A stretch of 64,000 nucleotides of DNA from Neobacillus niacini (GCF_000759675.1 NZ_BAWM01000139.1:1-64000), one strand, 5' to 3'. Counted from the first letter of the stretch, positions 17,167 to 26,251 are shown. Numbers and translations: made by a program. The notes: generated by a model from the sequence alone, not told the origin.

Positions 17167-18177
17167 ATGGCTACATTTGTAGAAAGAAATTTTCCGCACG
17201 CAGCATTTGCGACAGGATGGTATCAAATTGCATGGTCTAGTGAAATAAAGCTAAAAGAAACAAAAAGCATGAGATATTTCAGTCAAGATTTGGTTTGTTA
17301 TCGGGGAGAGTCCGGAAAACTTTATTTAATGGATGCACATTGTCCGCACCTGGGAGCACATCTTGGTGTTGGTGGATGCGTTGAAAATGAAAATATTCGC
17401 TGCCCTTTCCACGGATGGTTATGGGATTGTGAAGGAAAAAATGTTGAAGTTCCTTACAGTGAAAGAGTAAATCGGGCAAAGTCGATAAAAACATGGGAAG
17501 TCAGAGAAGTAAACGAAGCTATTTTAACCTGGTATGACAGCGAGGGTAAGCCGCCTGCATGGGAACCACCGGTAATTCCTGAAGCAGAGGATGATAACTT
17601 CTACAAATGTGAGCCCGGTGGAACGTATACTTGGGGTAAGGTTCGTGTTCATCCACAATTTCTTGCAGAAAATGCAGCAGATATTGCCCATTTCCGATTT
17701 GTTCATCGTGCTCCAGAAACGCCAAAAGTTGAGCTTATGGAAATAAAAGGTCATCATGCTCATCTGATTCATAAATACCCTTATGGTAAAAAGCCTTCTG
17801 ATCTCACACCAGATGGAACCATTTGGGGGGACCTGGAGGTTGAGGCATGGGGCGTTGGACTGATAAATTTCCGACTCGTTAAATATTTTGATTTGGTAAA
17901 CGCACTAAATATTACTCCAATTGATGAAGAGTATTCTGATATTAGAGCCTCATGCTGGGTTAGTAAAAAATATGGGGACAACAAAGATGAACTTTCTGGA
18001 AAAGCAAAAAAAGCGGTTGATGAGCAATTTAGACTTACAGATTTTGATGTACCTATTTGGGAGAATATGCTTTATGTTAAACGTGCGCCTCTCGTTGCTG
18101 AAGAAGCGAAAGCCTATTCGGATCTTCGTAAATGGTGCGATCAATTTTATCCGGCAAAAGAAGAAGTTCAAAATTAG
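17167..18177 (+). CDS. Rieske non-heme iron oxygenase, KshA-like
   Basis: Oxygenase component of 336 residues. The Rieske cluster ligands are C59-P-H61 and C79-x-x-H82 (AHCPHLG, RCPFHGW). The catalytic domain has ENAADIAHFRFVH, giving D172 as the bridging residue and H175/H180 as iron ligands, with a further Asp near TDFDVPIWEN. This is the layout of 3-ketosteroid 9-alpha-hydroxylase (KshA) and related monooxygenases. Electrons probably come from the Rieske ferredoxin at 4860 or another carrier; no reductase is encoded nearby. It probably hydroxylates a cyclic substrate early in the pathway. Confidence 0.9.
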   Translation: MATFVERNFPHAAFATGWYQIAWSSEIKLKETKSMRYFSQDLVCYRGESGKLYLMDAHCPHLGAHLGVGGCVENENIRCPFHGWLWDCEGKNVEVPYSERVNRAKSIKTWEVREVNEAILTWYDSEGKPPAWEPPVIPEAEDDNFYKCEPGGTYTWGKVRVHPQFLAENAADIAHFRFVHRAPETPKVELMEIKGHHAHLIHKYPYGKKPSDLTPDGTIWGDLEVEAWGVGLINFRLVKYFDLVNALNITPIDEEYSDIRASCWVSKKYGDNKDELSGKAKKAVDEQFRLTDFDVPIWENMLYVKRAPLVAEEAKAYSDLRKWCDQFYPAKEEVQN

Positions 18178-18229
18178 TGGTTGCCTTATTGCTATTTGAT
18201 CAATGTTAGAATGATATTTCGTAGTACGA

Positions 18230-18332
18230 GGTCTCTGCACAATCCATTATTAACGTTCAATTAAATCTATTTTCAGAATAGTCGATAAAGAGAAATTAAC
18301 TCTGGAAATTTCTCACGAATCGTGCGGAGACC
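18230..18332. repeat. short inverted-repeat-bounded element
   Basis: GGTCTCTGCACAATCC at the left end and the complement of GGTCTCCGCACGATTC at the right end form imperfect terminal inverted repeats (13 of 16) around an AT-rich core of about 100 bp. It has no coding capacity and no clear target duplication. It may be a MITE-like remnant related to the neighbouring IS1380 relic. The remainder of 18178-18500 shows no gene. Confidence 0.4.
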
Positions 18333-18500
18333 TTTTATACTACTTTATCCTGAATTATTCACAGAATTTCTAAAATAAGCTAATTTCGCCTATCTAATCA
18401 GCTTTCTCGTTAATATTTATTGCATGAAATAAATGAAAAAAGAATCCATTTCTGATACGGTTAAAACTTCGATGAAATAACCACAGAAAGGATTCTTATA

Positions 18501-18728
18501 ATGGCTACTTTACCGCAATTACCGCAAAAGATTTATCAAATGATTGCCGGCTATTCAGATGATGACGCTGCTGAACAGCTAACCAATGATCCTGTGTTTA
18601 CTCAAATTATAGGGACACCTGCGTTAGTTTCACAACCAAGTTTATCTCGCTTCTTTAGACGGTTTGATCCAACATCTATCGAACAATTAAAACAGGCCAA
18701 TCAAGAGCTCCTCGATAAAATTCATTAG
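18501..18728 (+). pseudogene. IS1380-family transposase fragment
   Basis: A frame of 75 residues joins an IS1380-type start (MATLPQ) to an internal segment (QKIYQMIAGYSDDDAAEQL, QPSLSRFFRRFDP) that normally lies some 60 residues further in. The frame ends at IH-stop, before the DDE catalytic core. It is therefore an internally deleted and 3'-truncated relic that cannot transpose. Confidence 0.8.
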
Positions 18729-19009
18729 TTCAGAGACTTTGCAGAATTCAACACTTACAGATTGAATAACTGAATAACCCATTCAAATGACACTTAAAAA
18801 AATCAATGTGTTATACCAAGGGAGTAGTCTGCTTAAAAATGACCATTTTCAGTTCCTAATTTTAGGAGTGCTACTTTTAACAAGAAAGAAGAACATAATT
18901 CTTTCAAAGTTTAAAAATGCAATTGATTTTTGATTAAATCATTACCATAAAGAAGGTATGAATAATTCAGGTTTATAATTATTAAATTCCGTGAATGGGG
19001 GATGTATGA

Positions 19010-20599
19010 ATGTTAAGTACTTTAGAAACAAACCTTATTCAAAGGGTTTGCGTAGGAGATATGCTCTATAGAACTACCGAACGTTTCCCCAATAAAATTG
19101 CGATAGTAGATGGGGATGTCACATTAACATATAAGCAATTCAATGAAAAAGTAAATCAGGTAGCACGCACTCTTCTTCAAAAGGGTTTTCAAAAGGGTGA
19201 TATTGTCGCAACAATGTGCGAAAATACACATGAATTCGTAATAACTTATTTTGCATGTGCTAAGTCTGGTTTAGTCGTCATGCCTCTTAATATAAAGCTG
19301 GCAATTGACAACCTCGCTTACCAATTAAATCAATCTGAAACCAAAGTTATTGTTTTTACACAAAGCTCGAAGGAAAAATTGAATAGTTTAATAGAACTAG
19401 TTCCTTCTTTACAAGAACTCTACATGACAGAAGTCGAAGAAGAGTTTATGTTGGGTGGAAAGAAGATTTTCCCATTCTCACAACTGGTGTCTGGGGATAT
19501 TTCAGAAGTTGAAGTCGTTATTGAAGATAGAGATACATTCCAATTAATGTACACATCAGGAACAACTTCAAAACCAAAGGGAGTACAAACAAGCCACCTA
19601 GCTATTTATATTTCAACTCTGGGGACATCTTTGCAATATAAACTGGATCATAATGATTCCTCAGTAGTTGTATTGCCATTATTCCACGTAGGGGGATTAA
19701 CCTGTATACTTCTGCCAAACATTTTGGTAGGTGGTACAAATGTGTTGATTAGACAGTATAATGCATCGCACATATTGAATGCGATGGAGCAATATAGGAC
19801 GACTTGGACGATGCTTTCTGCTCCGATGTGGCTTGAAATTTCAGATCAACCCGGTCTTTCAGGAAGAGATTTTTCTTCAATGAGATTATGTGTATGCGCT
19901 ATCGCTACTTTACCACAATCAAGACATAAACAGGTTAAATCTGTTTTTAATAATGCTGATATTATATTGATTTCAGGACAGACGGAGTTTAACCCACCGA
20001 ATGCAGCCCAACGACCCGAACAAGGATCAACCAGTGCGTGGGGGCCACCAGTTGTTGCTCAAAGCGCTAAAATAATGGATGATCATGGTAATCTTTTGCC
20101 TCCTGGAGAGATTGGAGAAATAGTATACCGTGGTCCTCAATCAATGACATGTTATTTCAAGGATCCTAAGTCAACTTCAAGTGCTTTTGAATATGGATGG
20201 TTCCATTCTGGTGATCTTGGTTATATAGATGAAGATAATGTTGTATGGTTCGTTGATCGCAAGAAAGACATGATTAAGACGGGCGGAGAAAATGTAGCAT
20301 CAGTTGAAGTAGAATTAGTTGTTAGAAACCATACTAAAGTAGCTGAATGTGCCGCTGTTGGATTACCTCATGAACGTTGGAGTGAAGCAATTACAATATT
20401 CGCTAAATTAAATGAAGGAGAATCACTTGAAGAAAAAGAGTTGCTTGATTTTTGTAAAGAACGATTATCTGGATTTAAAGTCCCTAAAAAAATCGTCTTT
20501 GTCAAAGAATTGCCAATAACAGCGAGTGGAAAGGTTCAAAAGCATGAATTAAGGAAAGAATACTATGATCTCTTTAATATAGAAGAAGTAAATAGTTAA
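19010..20599 (+). CDS. AMP-dependent acyl-CoA synthetase/ligase
   Basis: ANL-superfamily ligase of 529 residues. Visible motifs are the P-loop YTSGTTSKPKGV, YGWFHSGDLGYIDEDN, the hinge DRKKDMIKTGGENV and the C-terminal catalytic Lys in TASGKVQKHE. It activates a carboxylic acid to its CoA thioester using ATP, probably the first intracellular step of the route whose later enzymes are CoA-dependent. The ribosome binding site is GGGGGATG. Transcribed alone, between the IS1380 relic and a gene-free spacer. Confidence 0.92.
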   Translation: MLSTLETNLIQRVCVGDMLYRTTERFPNKIAIVDGDVTLTYKQFNEKVNQVARTLLQKGFQKGDIVATMCENTHEFVITYFACAKSGLVVMPLNIKLAIDNLAYQLNQSETKVIVFTQSSKEKLNSLIELVPSLQELYMTEVEEEFMLGGKKIFPFSQLVSGDISEVEVVIEDRDTFQLMYTSGTTSKPKGVQTSHLAIYISTLGTSLQYKLDHNDSSVVVLPLFHVGGLTCILLPNILVGGTNVLIRQYNASHILNAMEQYRTTWTMLSAPMWLEISDQPGLSGRDFSSMRLCVCAIATLPQSRHKQVKSVFNNADIILISGQTEFNPPNAAQRPEQGSTSAWGPPVVAQSAKIMDDHGNLLPPGEIGEIVYRGPQSMTCYFKDPKSTSSAFEYGWFHSGDLGYIDEDNVVWFVDRKKDMIKTGGENVASVEVELVVRNHTKVAECAAVGLPHERWSEAITIFAKLNEGESLEEKELLDFCKERLSGFKVPKKIVFVKELPITASGKVQKHELRKEYYDLFNIEEVNS

Positions 20600-21013
20600 T
20601 CAGTAGTAAGTTTTTATTACTGTTAAGTATTTGTTTTTTTGATAATTAAGGTTAATTTCCCCAACAAGAGTACTTTAAGCTGAATAGATGAAAAAGGGTT
20701 CTTCTTTAGCAGAATCGAATCAACAAGGAATAGATTCAAAGAGTGAGCCCTTATGAAGAGTTGCGCTAGAAGGCATAAAAGATTGAACAAAGGCGTTTCA
20801 ACTGATATTCACGATAGAGATGTTTGAATTAGTTTTCGTAAGCGCCTTCATTACTAAGAAACAGTATGCAATGGCGATAATCTTTCCCTGCAGCAACTTG
20901 TCGAGGAACTCCAGATACGTGTAAGTACGTTTGGCAGTTTCCTCGGCATGTGCATGCAGGATTTCCGGAATGAGACTCCATCCTCTTAAAAACTCTTAAA
21001 GACGGTGATTAAT
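20600..21013 (+). other. gene-free spacer with possible decayed sequence
   Basis: No intact ORF is supported. The stretch is less AT-rich than the true promoter spacers and contains short frames with no recognised family. It may be eroded mobile DNA between the ligase and the pentapeptide-repeat gene. Confidence 0.35.
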
Positions 21014-22504
21014 ATGGCAAGTACTGAACATTTAAAAATTCTAGCCGAAGGGTTAAAGGCGGTTATTCAATGGCAATCTATGAATAAAGGTGCTCGTTTA
21101 GATCTTAAGAATGCTGACCTAAGGGGCTTTGATTTAAGTGGTTATCCTCTTCAAGGGGCTAATCTTTCAGAAGCTATTCTTGATGAAGTAAAGTTAGTCC
21201 GCACAAATCTCTGGAAAGCAAATCTGGATGGTGCGAGATTTAGGAATGCCGATTTAACTAATGTTATTTTGCGTGAATCTGACTTAACGGATACTGATTT
21301 TTCAGGCGCTACAATGGTTGAAGCTGATCTGCGAAGGGCATCGGCACATCATGGAATAGCCAATTTTAATAACGCAAGTATTATGAATGCAGATTTAAGA
21401 GGGGCTGATTTACGCACTTCCTCATTTGAAAATGCCAATCTTACTTTCAGTAACATGTGGCATGCGGATATGCGTGGAGCCCACATGAAAAACGCAAACT
21501 TGTCAAGAGTATATTTAGGCTGGGCTAGTGAATGGAATGCAGATTTAAAAATGTTTGATGAAATTGGGACATCAGCCAATTTTGCAAATGTTAACTTTGA
21601 GGGTGCTAATTTGAGCTACGCCGATCTAACAGCGGCTAATCTCTCCTATGCTCAATTACAAAAAGCTTGTTTAGATCATTCCAACCTTATGAAGGCAAAA
21701 TTACAAGGTGTCGAAGCGATAGAAGCAAGCTTTATTCAAGCAAATTTAGTAGGCACGGATTTAACTGAATCTAATATTGCTCAATGTGACTTCACTAGGG
21801 CATGGTTACTTAAAACAAATCTCTATAAAGCTAAATTGTATAAATCTAATCTTGATGGTGCAGTATTTGGCCAAACTTTACTTAGCGATATTGATTTGAC
21901 TCTAAACGAGAAGTTAGATAAGACAGTTCATCTAGGCCCTAGCAGTGTAGATTATAAAACGATAAAGAGGTTGTCGTTATCAGCAAATGGTGAAGAGTTT
22001 TTGGAGAGATGCGGAATACCTAAGTTAGAAAAATTTTCAAGGGATTCTAGTATTTATTCACAGCACACATGTTTGTTTATTTATGCACCTGAAGACGAGT
22101 ATATCGTGGATGAAATGTCAAATATACTAAAAAATAATAATATACTTAGCTGGAGGTTACCTATTTGCAGTAATTTCGGAAATTCAATTCTATTCAGGCA
22201 AATCCTTTCATTATTTGATATTGTATTTTGTGTCTTTTCAGGTCATTTGACTAAAGTAAATATTGATTTACTTTATAATATTGAACGTACAATTAAAGAC
22301 TATGATAGAAATAATAATTATCTTTTGGTACCAATTTTAACTGATGGTAATATATTTTTTGAACGATTATCTAAAGATTTTTTAATATCACATATGCTAG
22401 ATGTTTCAAATATGAAGAAAGATAATGAATTAGTTCATAATGGAATTGAAGAAATACTAAAAACAATAAACCAAAAAATTTGTTATGTTGGGTCAAAAGG
22501 TTGA
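21014..22504 (+). CDS. pentapeptide-repeat protein with diverged TIR-like C-terminus
   Basis: Protein of 496 residues. Residues 30-300 are pentapeptide repeats of the A(D/N)Lxx type (ADLRG, ANLSE, ANLDG, ADLTN, ANLSY), forming a right-handed quadrilateral beta helix. A linker (TVHLGPSSVDYKTIKR...FLERCGIP) is characteristic of pentapeptide-TIR proteins. The last 135 residues resemble a TIR domain: CLFIYAPEDEYIVDEMSN, then a core strand ILSLFDIVFCVFSG and YNIERTIKD. The usual FISYSxxD and catalytic Glu context are altered, so NADase activity is uncertain. A GTG at 21005 is also in frame. It is unrelated to the catabolic neighbours and may be a defence or stress protein. Confidence 0.8.
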   Translation: MASTEHLKILAEGLKAVIQWQSMNKGARLDLKNADLRGFDLSGYPLQGANLSEAILDEVKLVRTNLWKANLDGARFRNADLTNVILRESDLTDTDFSGATMVEADLRRASAHHGIANFNNASIMNADLRGADLRTSSFENANLTFSNMWHADMRGAHMKNANLSRVYLGWASEWNADLKMFDEIGTSANFANVNFEGANLSYADLTAANLSYAQLQKACLDHSNLMKAKLQGVEAIEASFIQANLVGTDLTESNIAQCDFTRAWLLKTNLYKAKLYKSNLDGAVFGQTLLSDIDLTLNEKLDKTVHLGPSSVDYKTIKRLSLSANGEEFLERCGIPKLEKFSRDSSIYSQHTCLFIYAPEDEYIVDEMSNILKNNNILSWRLPICSNFGNSILFRQILSLFDIVFCVFSGHLTKVNIDLLYNIERTIKDYDRNNNYLLVPILTDGNIFFERLSKDFLISHMLDVSNMKKDNELVHNGIEEILKTINQKICYVGSKG

Positions 22505-22771
22505 TCCATCGACTGAAGAATGATTTGCTTTTTCGTTTAGATTACCTAAGAACAATCCCGGATACCCTGTATTATGGAAGGATACTGGAAAAGAAGAGAA
22601 AGAAAATAAATTTAATATTGGGCAGTGTTGAAGCAGACTTTGATACGGAATGAAGCCGGAATAAAGCCTTATTCTGAGCTTAAATTTAACGCAACTAGAA
22701 TGGGATATCTTCCCACAAAAGCACTTTTTATTGTAAAAACATTATTAGTTTTATAAAAAGGGGGAAGATAT

Positions 22772-24109
22772 ATGAAATCAATCAATATCAATACGGTGAT
22801 TGAAGAAGCAAAATTTAACCGGTTTCATGGCCTTGTTCTGTTCTGGGTTACATTTATCATTGTCTTTGATGGTTATGATTTAGTAGTGTATGGATCGGTT
22901 GCGCCCGTATTAATGAAGGAATGGGCATTAGACCCTATTCAGGCAGGCTCACTAGCGAGTTATGCTCTGTTTGGCATCATGCTTGGCGCCCTATTTTTTG
23001 GACCGCTAGCTGATAAAATTGGCCGAAAAAATGTGATCATGTTTTGTGTTTTTTTATTTAGTCTATGCACGTTATTGGTTGGATTTGCCAACACGACCAC
23101 TCAATTTGGAATGCTCCGTTTTTTAGCTGGTTTAGGATTTGGCGGTGTTATGCCGAATTGTGTATCATTAATTACAGAATATGCTCCTAAAAAACGCAGG
23201 AGTTCATTGGTTACGATCATGTTTAGCGGCTATTGTGTAGGTGGAATGATCTCCGCGGGAATGGGAATCGTATTAATTCCGCGATTGGGCTGGGAATCTG
23301 TATTTTTTGTTGCGGCTTTACCTTTAGTTTTATTGCCTTTCATCTACAAGTATTTACCCGAATCAATAGCGTATCTCTTGGCTAAAGGAAAAACTGAGCA
23401 AGTGGGTTATTTGCTATCGAGATTGAATCCCTCCTATATACCTCAGCAAAGCGATCAATATGAACTAGTGCTTCCGCAAAAATCTGGGAATACTGTAGCT
23501 CAATTATTCCATAATAACCGCGGGTTAGCTACATTCATGCTTTGGATGTCATTTATTATGTGTCTACTTATGACGTATGGCTTAAATACTTGGCTTCCTA
23601 AAATCATGCAGACTGCAGGTTATGAAACGGGATCAAGCATCATGTTTCTCTTAGTGTTGAATTTTGGAGCGATTTTCGGTGCGGTATTTGGGGGATGGGC
23701 TGCAGATCGTTGGGGTCCAAGGAAAGTCTTGATTGTCTTTTTTTCCGCAGCAGCTATATCCTTAACATTACTTGGGTTTAAATTTAATATGTTTGTTTTA
23801 TATTTTCTTGTTGCTACGGCAGGAGCCACAACCACAGGTACATCAATTATAGCGAATGCTTTTGCTTCCCAATTTTATCCGATTCAAATACGCTCGACAG
23901 GCGTTGGTTGGGCATCGGGAGTCGGGCGCGTGGGGGCGATCTTTGGGCCGATTATGGGAGGGTACCTCTTGTCGCTGAACTTGCCAACTCAACAATATTT
24001 CCTAGCATATGCCATTCCAGGCATTATTGGTGCCATCACGATTGGGTTTGTGAAGCAACGAAAGGGTTCTAACCAGGTGATCGATAAAGATGATATGAGT
24101 ATTGCTTAA
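22772..24109 (+). CDS. MFS transporter, aromatic acid:H+ symporter (AAHS) family
   Basis: Twelve-helix membrane transporter of 445 residues. The AAHS signature DGYD (33-36) lies in the first helix and the loop 2-3 motif in GPLADKIGRKN. PcaK, BenK and MhbT of this family import benzoate-type acids with protons. The gene follows AAGGGGGAAG and ends in a strong stem-loop. It is probably the uptake system for the island's substrate, which makes an aromatic or cyclic acid the best guess. The 267 nt before it hold no clear gene, only short coding-like fragments. Confidence 0.92.
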   Translation: MKSININTVIEEAKFNRFHGLVLFWVTFIIVFDGYDLVVYGSVAPVLMKEWALDPIQAGSLASYALFGIMLGALFFGPLADKIGRKNVIMFCVFLFSLCTLLVGFANTTTQFGMLRFLAGLGFGGVMPNCVSLITEYAPKKRRSSLVTIMFSGYCVGGMISAGMGIVLIPRLGWESVFFVAALPLVLLPFIYKYLPESIAYLLAKGKTEQVGYLLSRLNPSYIPQQSDQYELVLPQKSGNTVAQLFHNNRGLATFMLWMSFIMCLLMTYGLNTWLPKIMQTAGYETGSSIMFLLVLNFGAIFGAVFGGWAADRWGPRKVLIVFFSAAAISLTLLGFKFNMFVLYFLVATAGATTTGTSIIANAFASQFYPIQIRSTGVGWASGVGRVGAIFGPIMGGYLLSLNLPTQQYFLAYAIPGIIGAITIGFVKQRKGSNQVIDKDDMSIA

Positions 24110-24148
24110 TTTATGGGATATCCGTTACTTCAATAATTTAAAATAAGC

Positions 24149-24182
24149 GAACAGCCTTCGGCATCCATACCGAAGGCTGTTC
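24149..24182. terminator. strong stem-loop after the MFS gene
   Basis: A perfect 13-bp stem, GAACAGCCTTCGG with CCGAAGGCTGTTC, and loop CATCCATA. The downstream plus strand is only moderately T-rich, while the other strand has TTATTTTAAA, so it may work in both directions. Confidence 0.7.
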
Positions 24183-24355
24183 ACATCTGAGCATTCTCTT
24201 TTATTTTGTTTGGATAGTTGGATGAATTTCTATCGTCTGATGCTATTCCATCAGAATCATCCAATTCTAGGATGGTTAAACACTAGTTGAGTTACTGTAG
24301 AAGTGTTTGATACTAAAATTAATAAAAATGAGCCAAATTTTAAGAAAGGAAGAAT

Positions 24356-24544
24356 ATGGTCATGATGTTGAAATATGTACTAGATTTAGAAATGAGTTTA
24401 GAGGGATATCGCCAACATATGTACGATTTGGCAAAGAACAAAGGGATGGGCGATCCAGAGACAATAAAAATCAATCAAGAATTATACCGAAAAATTGTAT
24501 TGTTACAAAAAATACTATCTGAAATTAACTCTGTATCAGCATAA
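24356..24544 (+). CDS. Spo0E-like sporulation regulatory phosphatase
   Basis: Small helical protein of 62 residues resembling Spo0E-family aspartyl-phosphate phosphatases. It has an N-terminal helix LDLEMSLEGYRQHMYDLAK and a second helix NQELYRKIVLLQKIL where the family has SQELDxxI. The Asp of that signature, needed for dephosphorylating Spo0A~P, is replaced by Tyr, so activity is doubtful. It could start at ATG 24356 or 24362 behind AAAGGAAG. Confidence 0.7.
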   Translation: MVMMLKYVLDLEMSLEGYRQHMYDLAKNKGMGDPETIKINQELYRKIVLLQKILSEINSVSA

Positions 24545-24665
24545 TCGTATTTGGCGGTATCAAATATTTCTAGTTTTGAACTTCTCCTGATATTTAGTAT
24601 GAGTGAAGAAGATGAATGTGAAGCTATCACTACTTTGGGAAAAGTCCTTCTAGAAGAGGAGTAGA

Positions 24666-24890
24666 AGCATAATCTATCCTGCCATCATTATGGCTGTTAA
24701 CATGGAGCTTGGGATGATTGTACCGCCTGTAGGATTAAATTTGTTCATCATAAGAGGAATAGTACGTGAAAAATTGGAGGAAGTAACGAAAGGAGTAGTT
24801 CCCTTTATTGCGGTGTTTATTTTGGTGCTGATCGTGATTGTGGTTTCGCATGATTTATCTCTATGGTTGCCTACTTACTTATCAGAATAA
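24666..24890 (+). pseudogene. TRAP transporter large subunit (DctM) C-terminal relic
   Basis: The frame reads IIYPAIIMAVNMELGMIVPPVGLNLFII and then two hydrophobic segments ending in LSLWLPTYLSE. This matches only the last helices of DctM, the large membrane protein of tripartite dicarboxylate transporters. The rest of dctM and the other two subunits are absent. The ATG at 24690 has no ribosome binding site. It is a remnant of an older acid uptake system in this island. Confidence 0.75.
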
Positions 24891-24928
24891 ATATGAGGCC
24901 ATATCATATTAATCTCTCATTTTTAGTA

Positions 24929-24985
24929 TTTACAGAAAAGAAAAAATATATTATATTTAATTAAAGATTATATATTATCGACAAT
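24929..24985 (+). promoter_or_regulatory. promoter and operator before GntR regulator 2
   Basis: TTTACA (24929-24934) and TATATT (24952-24957) are spaced by 17 nt. ATTATCGACAAT (24974-24985) is identical to the site before the aldehyde dehydrogenase at 11947 and lies at the same distance after the -10 box. It is most simply an autoregulatory operator. Confidence 0.65.
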
Positions 24986-25051
24986 ATATAAATTGGACGC
25001 TCTAGGAAATAGTACAATAACTATAAGGAGTGATCAAAGGAGGAAATTCAT

Positions 25052-25723
25052 ATGTCAGAATTTGAAAAATCAACGTTATCTCAGAAAATTGCTGATGAAA
25101 TTGCTATGCGTATATCCAAAGGAATTATCCAGCAAGGGGAAAGGCTTTTGGAAAATGATTTGATGGACAGCTTTGGCACAAGTCGCGCCCCTATTCGTGA
25201 GGCTTTGTTTATTCTTGAAAAAAATGGGTTTGCTGAGCGTATTCCGAGAAGAGGCGTTTTTGTTAAATCATACAGCAAAAAGGAATTGTTTGATTTATAT
25301 GATACTGTTTATCGCCTGTTGGAAATTGTAGTAAAGAAAATCATTCAAAATACAGCGGAAAATAACTTAACCAAATTAAGCGAACTTGTGAAAGAAATGG
25401 AGCAAATCAATCAGGGGAAAAAGGTAAAGCTATATTTTGAATTGATTGAGCAATTTCAATTGGAACTCTTCGATTTGACAGGCAATTTAGTGTTGAAAGA
25501 CCTGTACATGAGGATTCAAAATCAGCTTACTCCTTTTCGCTATATGTCAATTACACACTCTTCCAGCTTGGAAATGTCTATTGAGGAATATATAGAAATC
25601 TTAGCTGGGATTAAAGAAAAGGATGAAAAAGTCGCGCTCAACGGCCTGCATAAAAAAGAAATGCGTGCCTTATCCATTTTGGAAAAAGTAGTTGAAAAAA
25701 AGAATATATCAAAGGTCATGTAA
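25052..25723 (+). CDS. GntR-family transcriptional regulator, FCD-like (paralog 2)
   Basis: Regulator of 223 residues, closely similar to the protein at 2772 across the winged helix (GTSRAPIREALFILEKNGF, RIPRRGVFVKSYSKKELF). A helical FadR-type ligand domain without the usual metal-binding His pattern follows. AAAGGAGG precedes the start. Its own promoter has the 12-bp palindromic site shared with pathway operons. It is probably a repressor released by a pathway intermediate. The presence of two live copies and one dead copy suggests duplication within the island. Confidence 0.88.
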   Translation: MSEFEKSTLSQKIADEIAMRISKGIIQQGERLLENDLMDSFGTSRAPIREALFILEKNGFAERIPRRGVFVKSYSKKELFDLYDTVYRLLEIVVKKIIQNTAENNLTKLSELVKEMEQINQGKKVKLYFELIEQFQLELFDLTGNLVLKDLYMRIQNQLTPFRYMSITHSSSLEMSIEEYIEILAGIKEKDEKVALNGLHKKEMRALSILEKVVEKKNISKVM

Positions 25724-25933
25724 ATAGATGCGTCCTGAAGTACTTAGTGAAAAATTGCTAAAAAAATAAATTGTGAGGTTAAAGCTATGGAATTGAAAAT
25801 TAAAAAATTTGCAACTTATATGGCCTAGTGACAGGGTTGCTGCTCTAGTACGAAGGATTATTTCCAATAAAAGTAATTGAATTGTTTGATAAGGTTTATA
25901 AAAGAAATGACAATAGAAAAAACAAAAAAACAA

Positions 25934-26251
25934 TTACCATGTGAGTCCTAATTCATCGCAATAAACATCTGCTTCAATAAAACAATTTCGCATATCTGCT
26001 TCGCTATCCATTACCTTGAGGATATCATACACTGTTTTTTCTAAATCATCGACAGTTGTATACGGGACGTAGATTATGTACTCATTGGCTATGATTTCCA
26101 TTTTGTAATGATCCTTTAGGAATTGCTCGATACTTTCTCTTACCCTCCCTTTGCCATATACAAATTTATTGTTATTTTCTATTCGCAATCCCATTCTTAT
26201 TTTAATCGGTCTACTTAAAACTTCCTGTAAATGAGGATACTCCTCATTCAT
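25934..26251 (-). CDS. hypothetical protein
   Basis: A minus-strand frame of 105 residues starting MNEEYPHLQEVLSRP and ending DELGLTW. It is acidic and mostly helical-looking, with KDHYKMEIIANEYIIYVPY in the middle. No family is recognised. The frame is open further upstream to 26320, but that part is a frameshifted Tn3 transposase relic, so the internal ATG is the better start. The start has no obvious strong ribosome binding site. It may be cargo or debris of the Tn3-type element. Confidence 0.4.
   Translation of the reverse strand: MNEEYPHLQEVLSRPIKIRMGLRIENNNKFVYGKGRVRESIEQFLKDHYKMEIIANEYIIYVPYTTVDDLEKTVYDILKVMDSEADMRNCFIEADVYCDELGLTW

Noticed and set aside
22505..22771. Possible transposase pieces before the MFS gene
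   Set aside because: Short coding-like fragments are visible, but none could be tied to a family with confidence.
24307..24522. A 71-codon ORF overlapping the Spo0E-like gene in another frame
   Set aside because: The Spo0E-like frame has a recognisable family pattern and a ribosome binding site; this one has neither.
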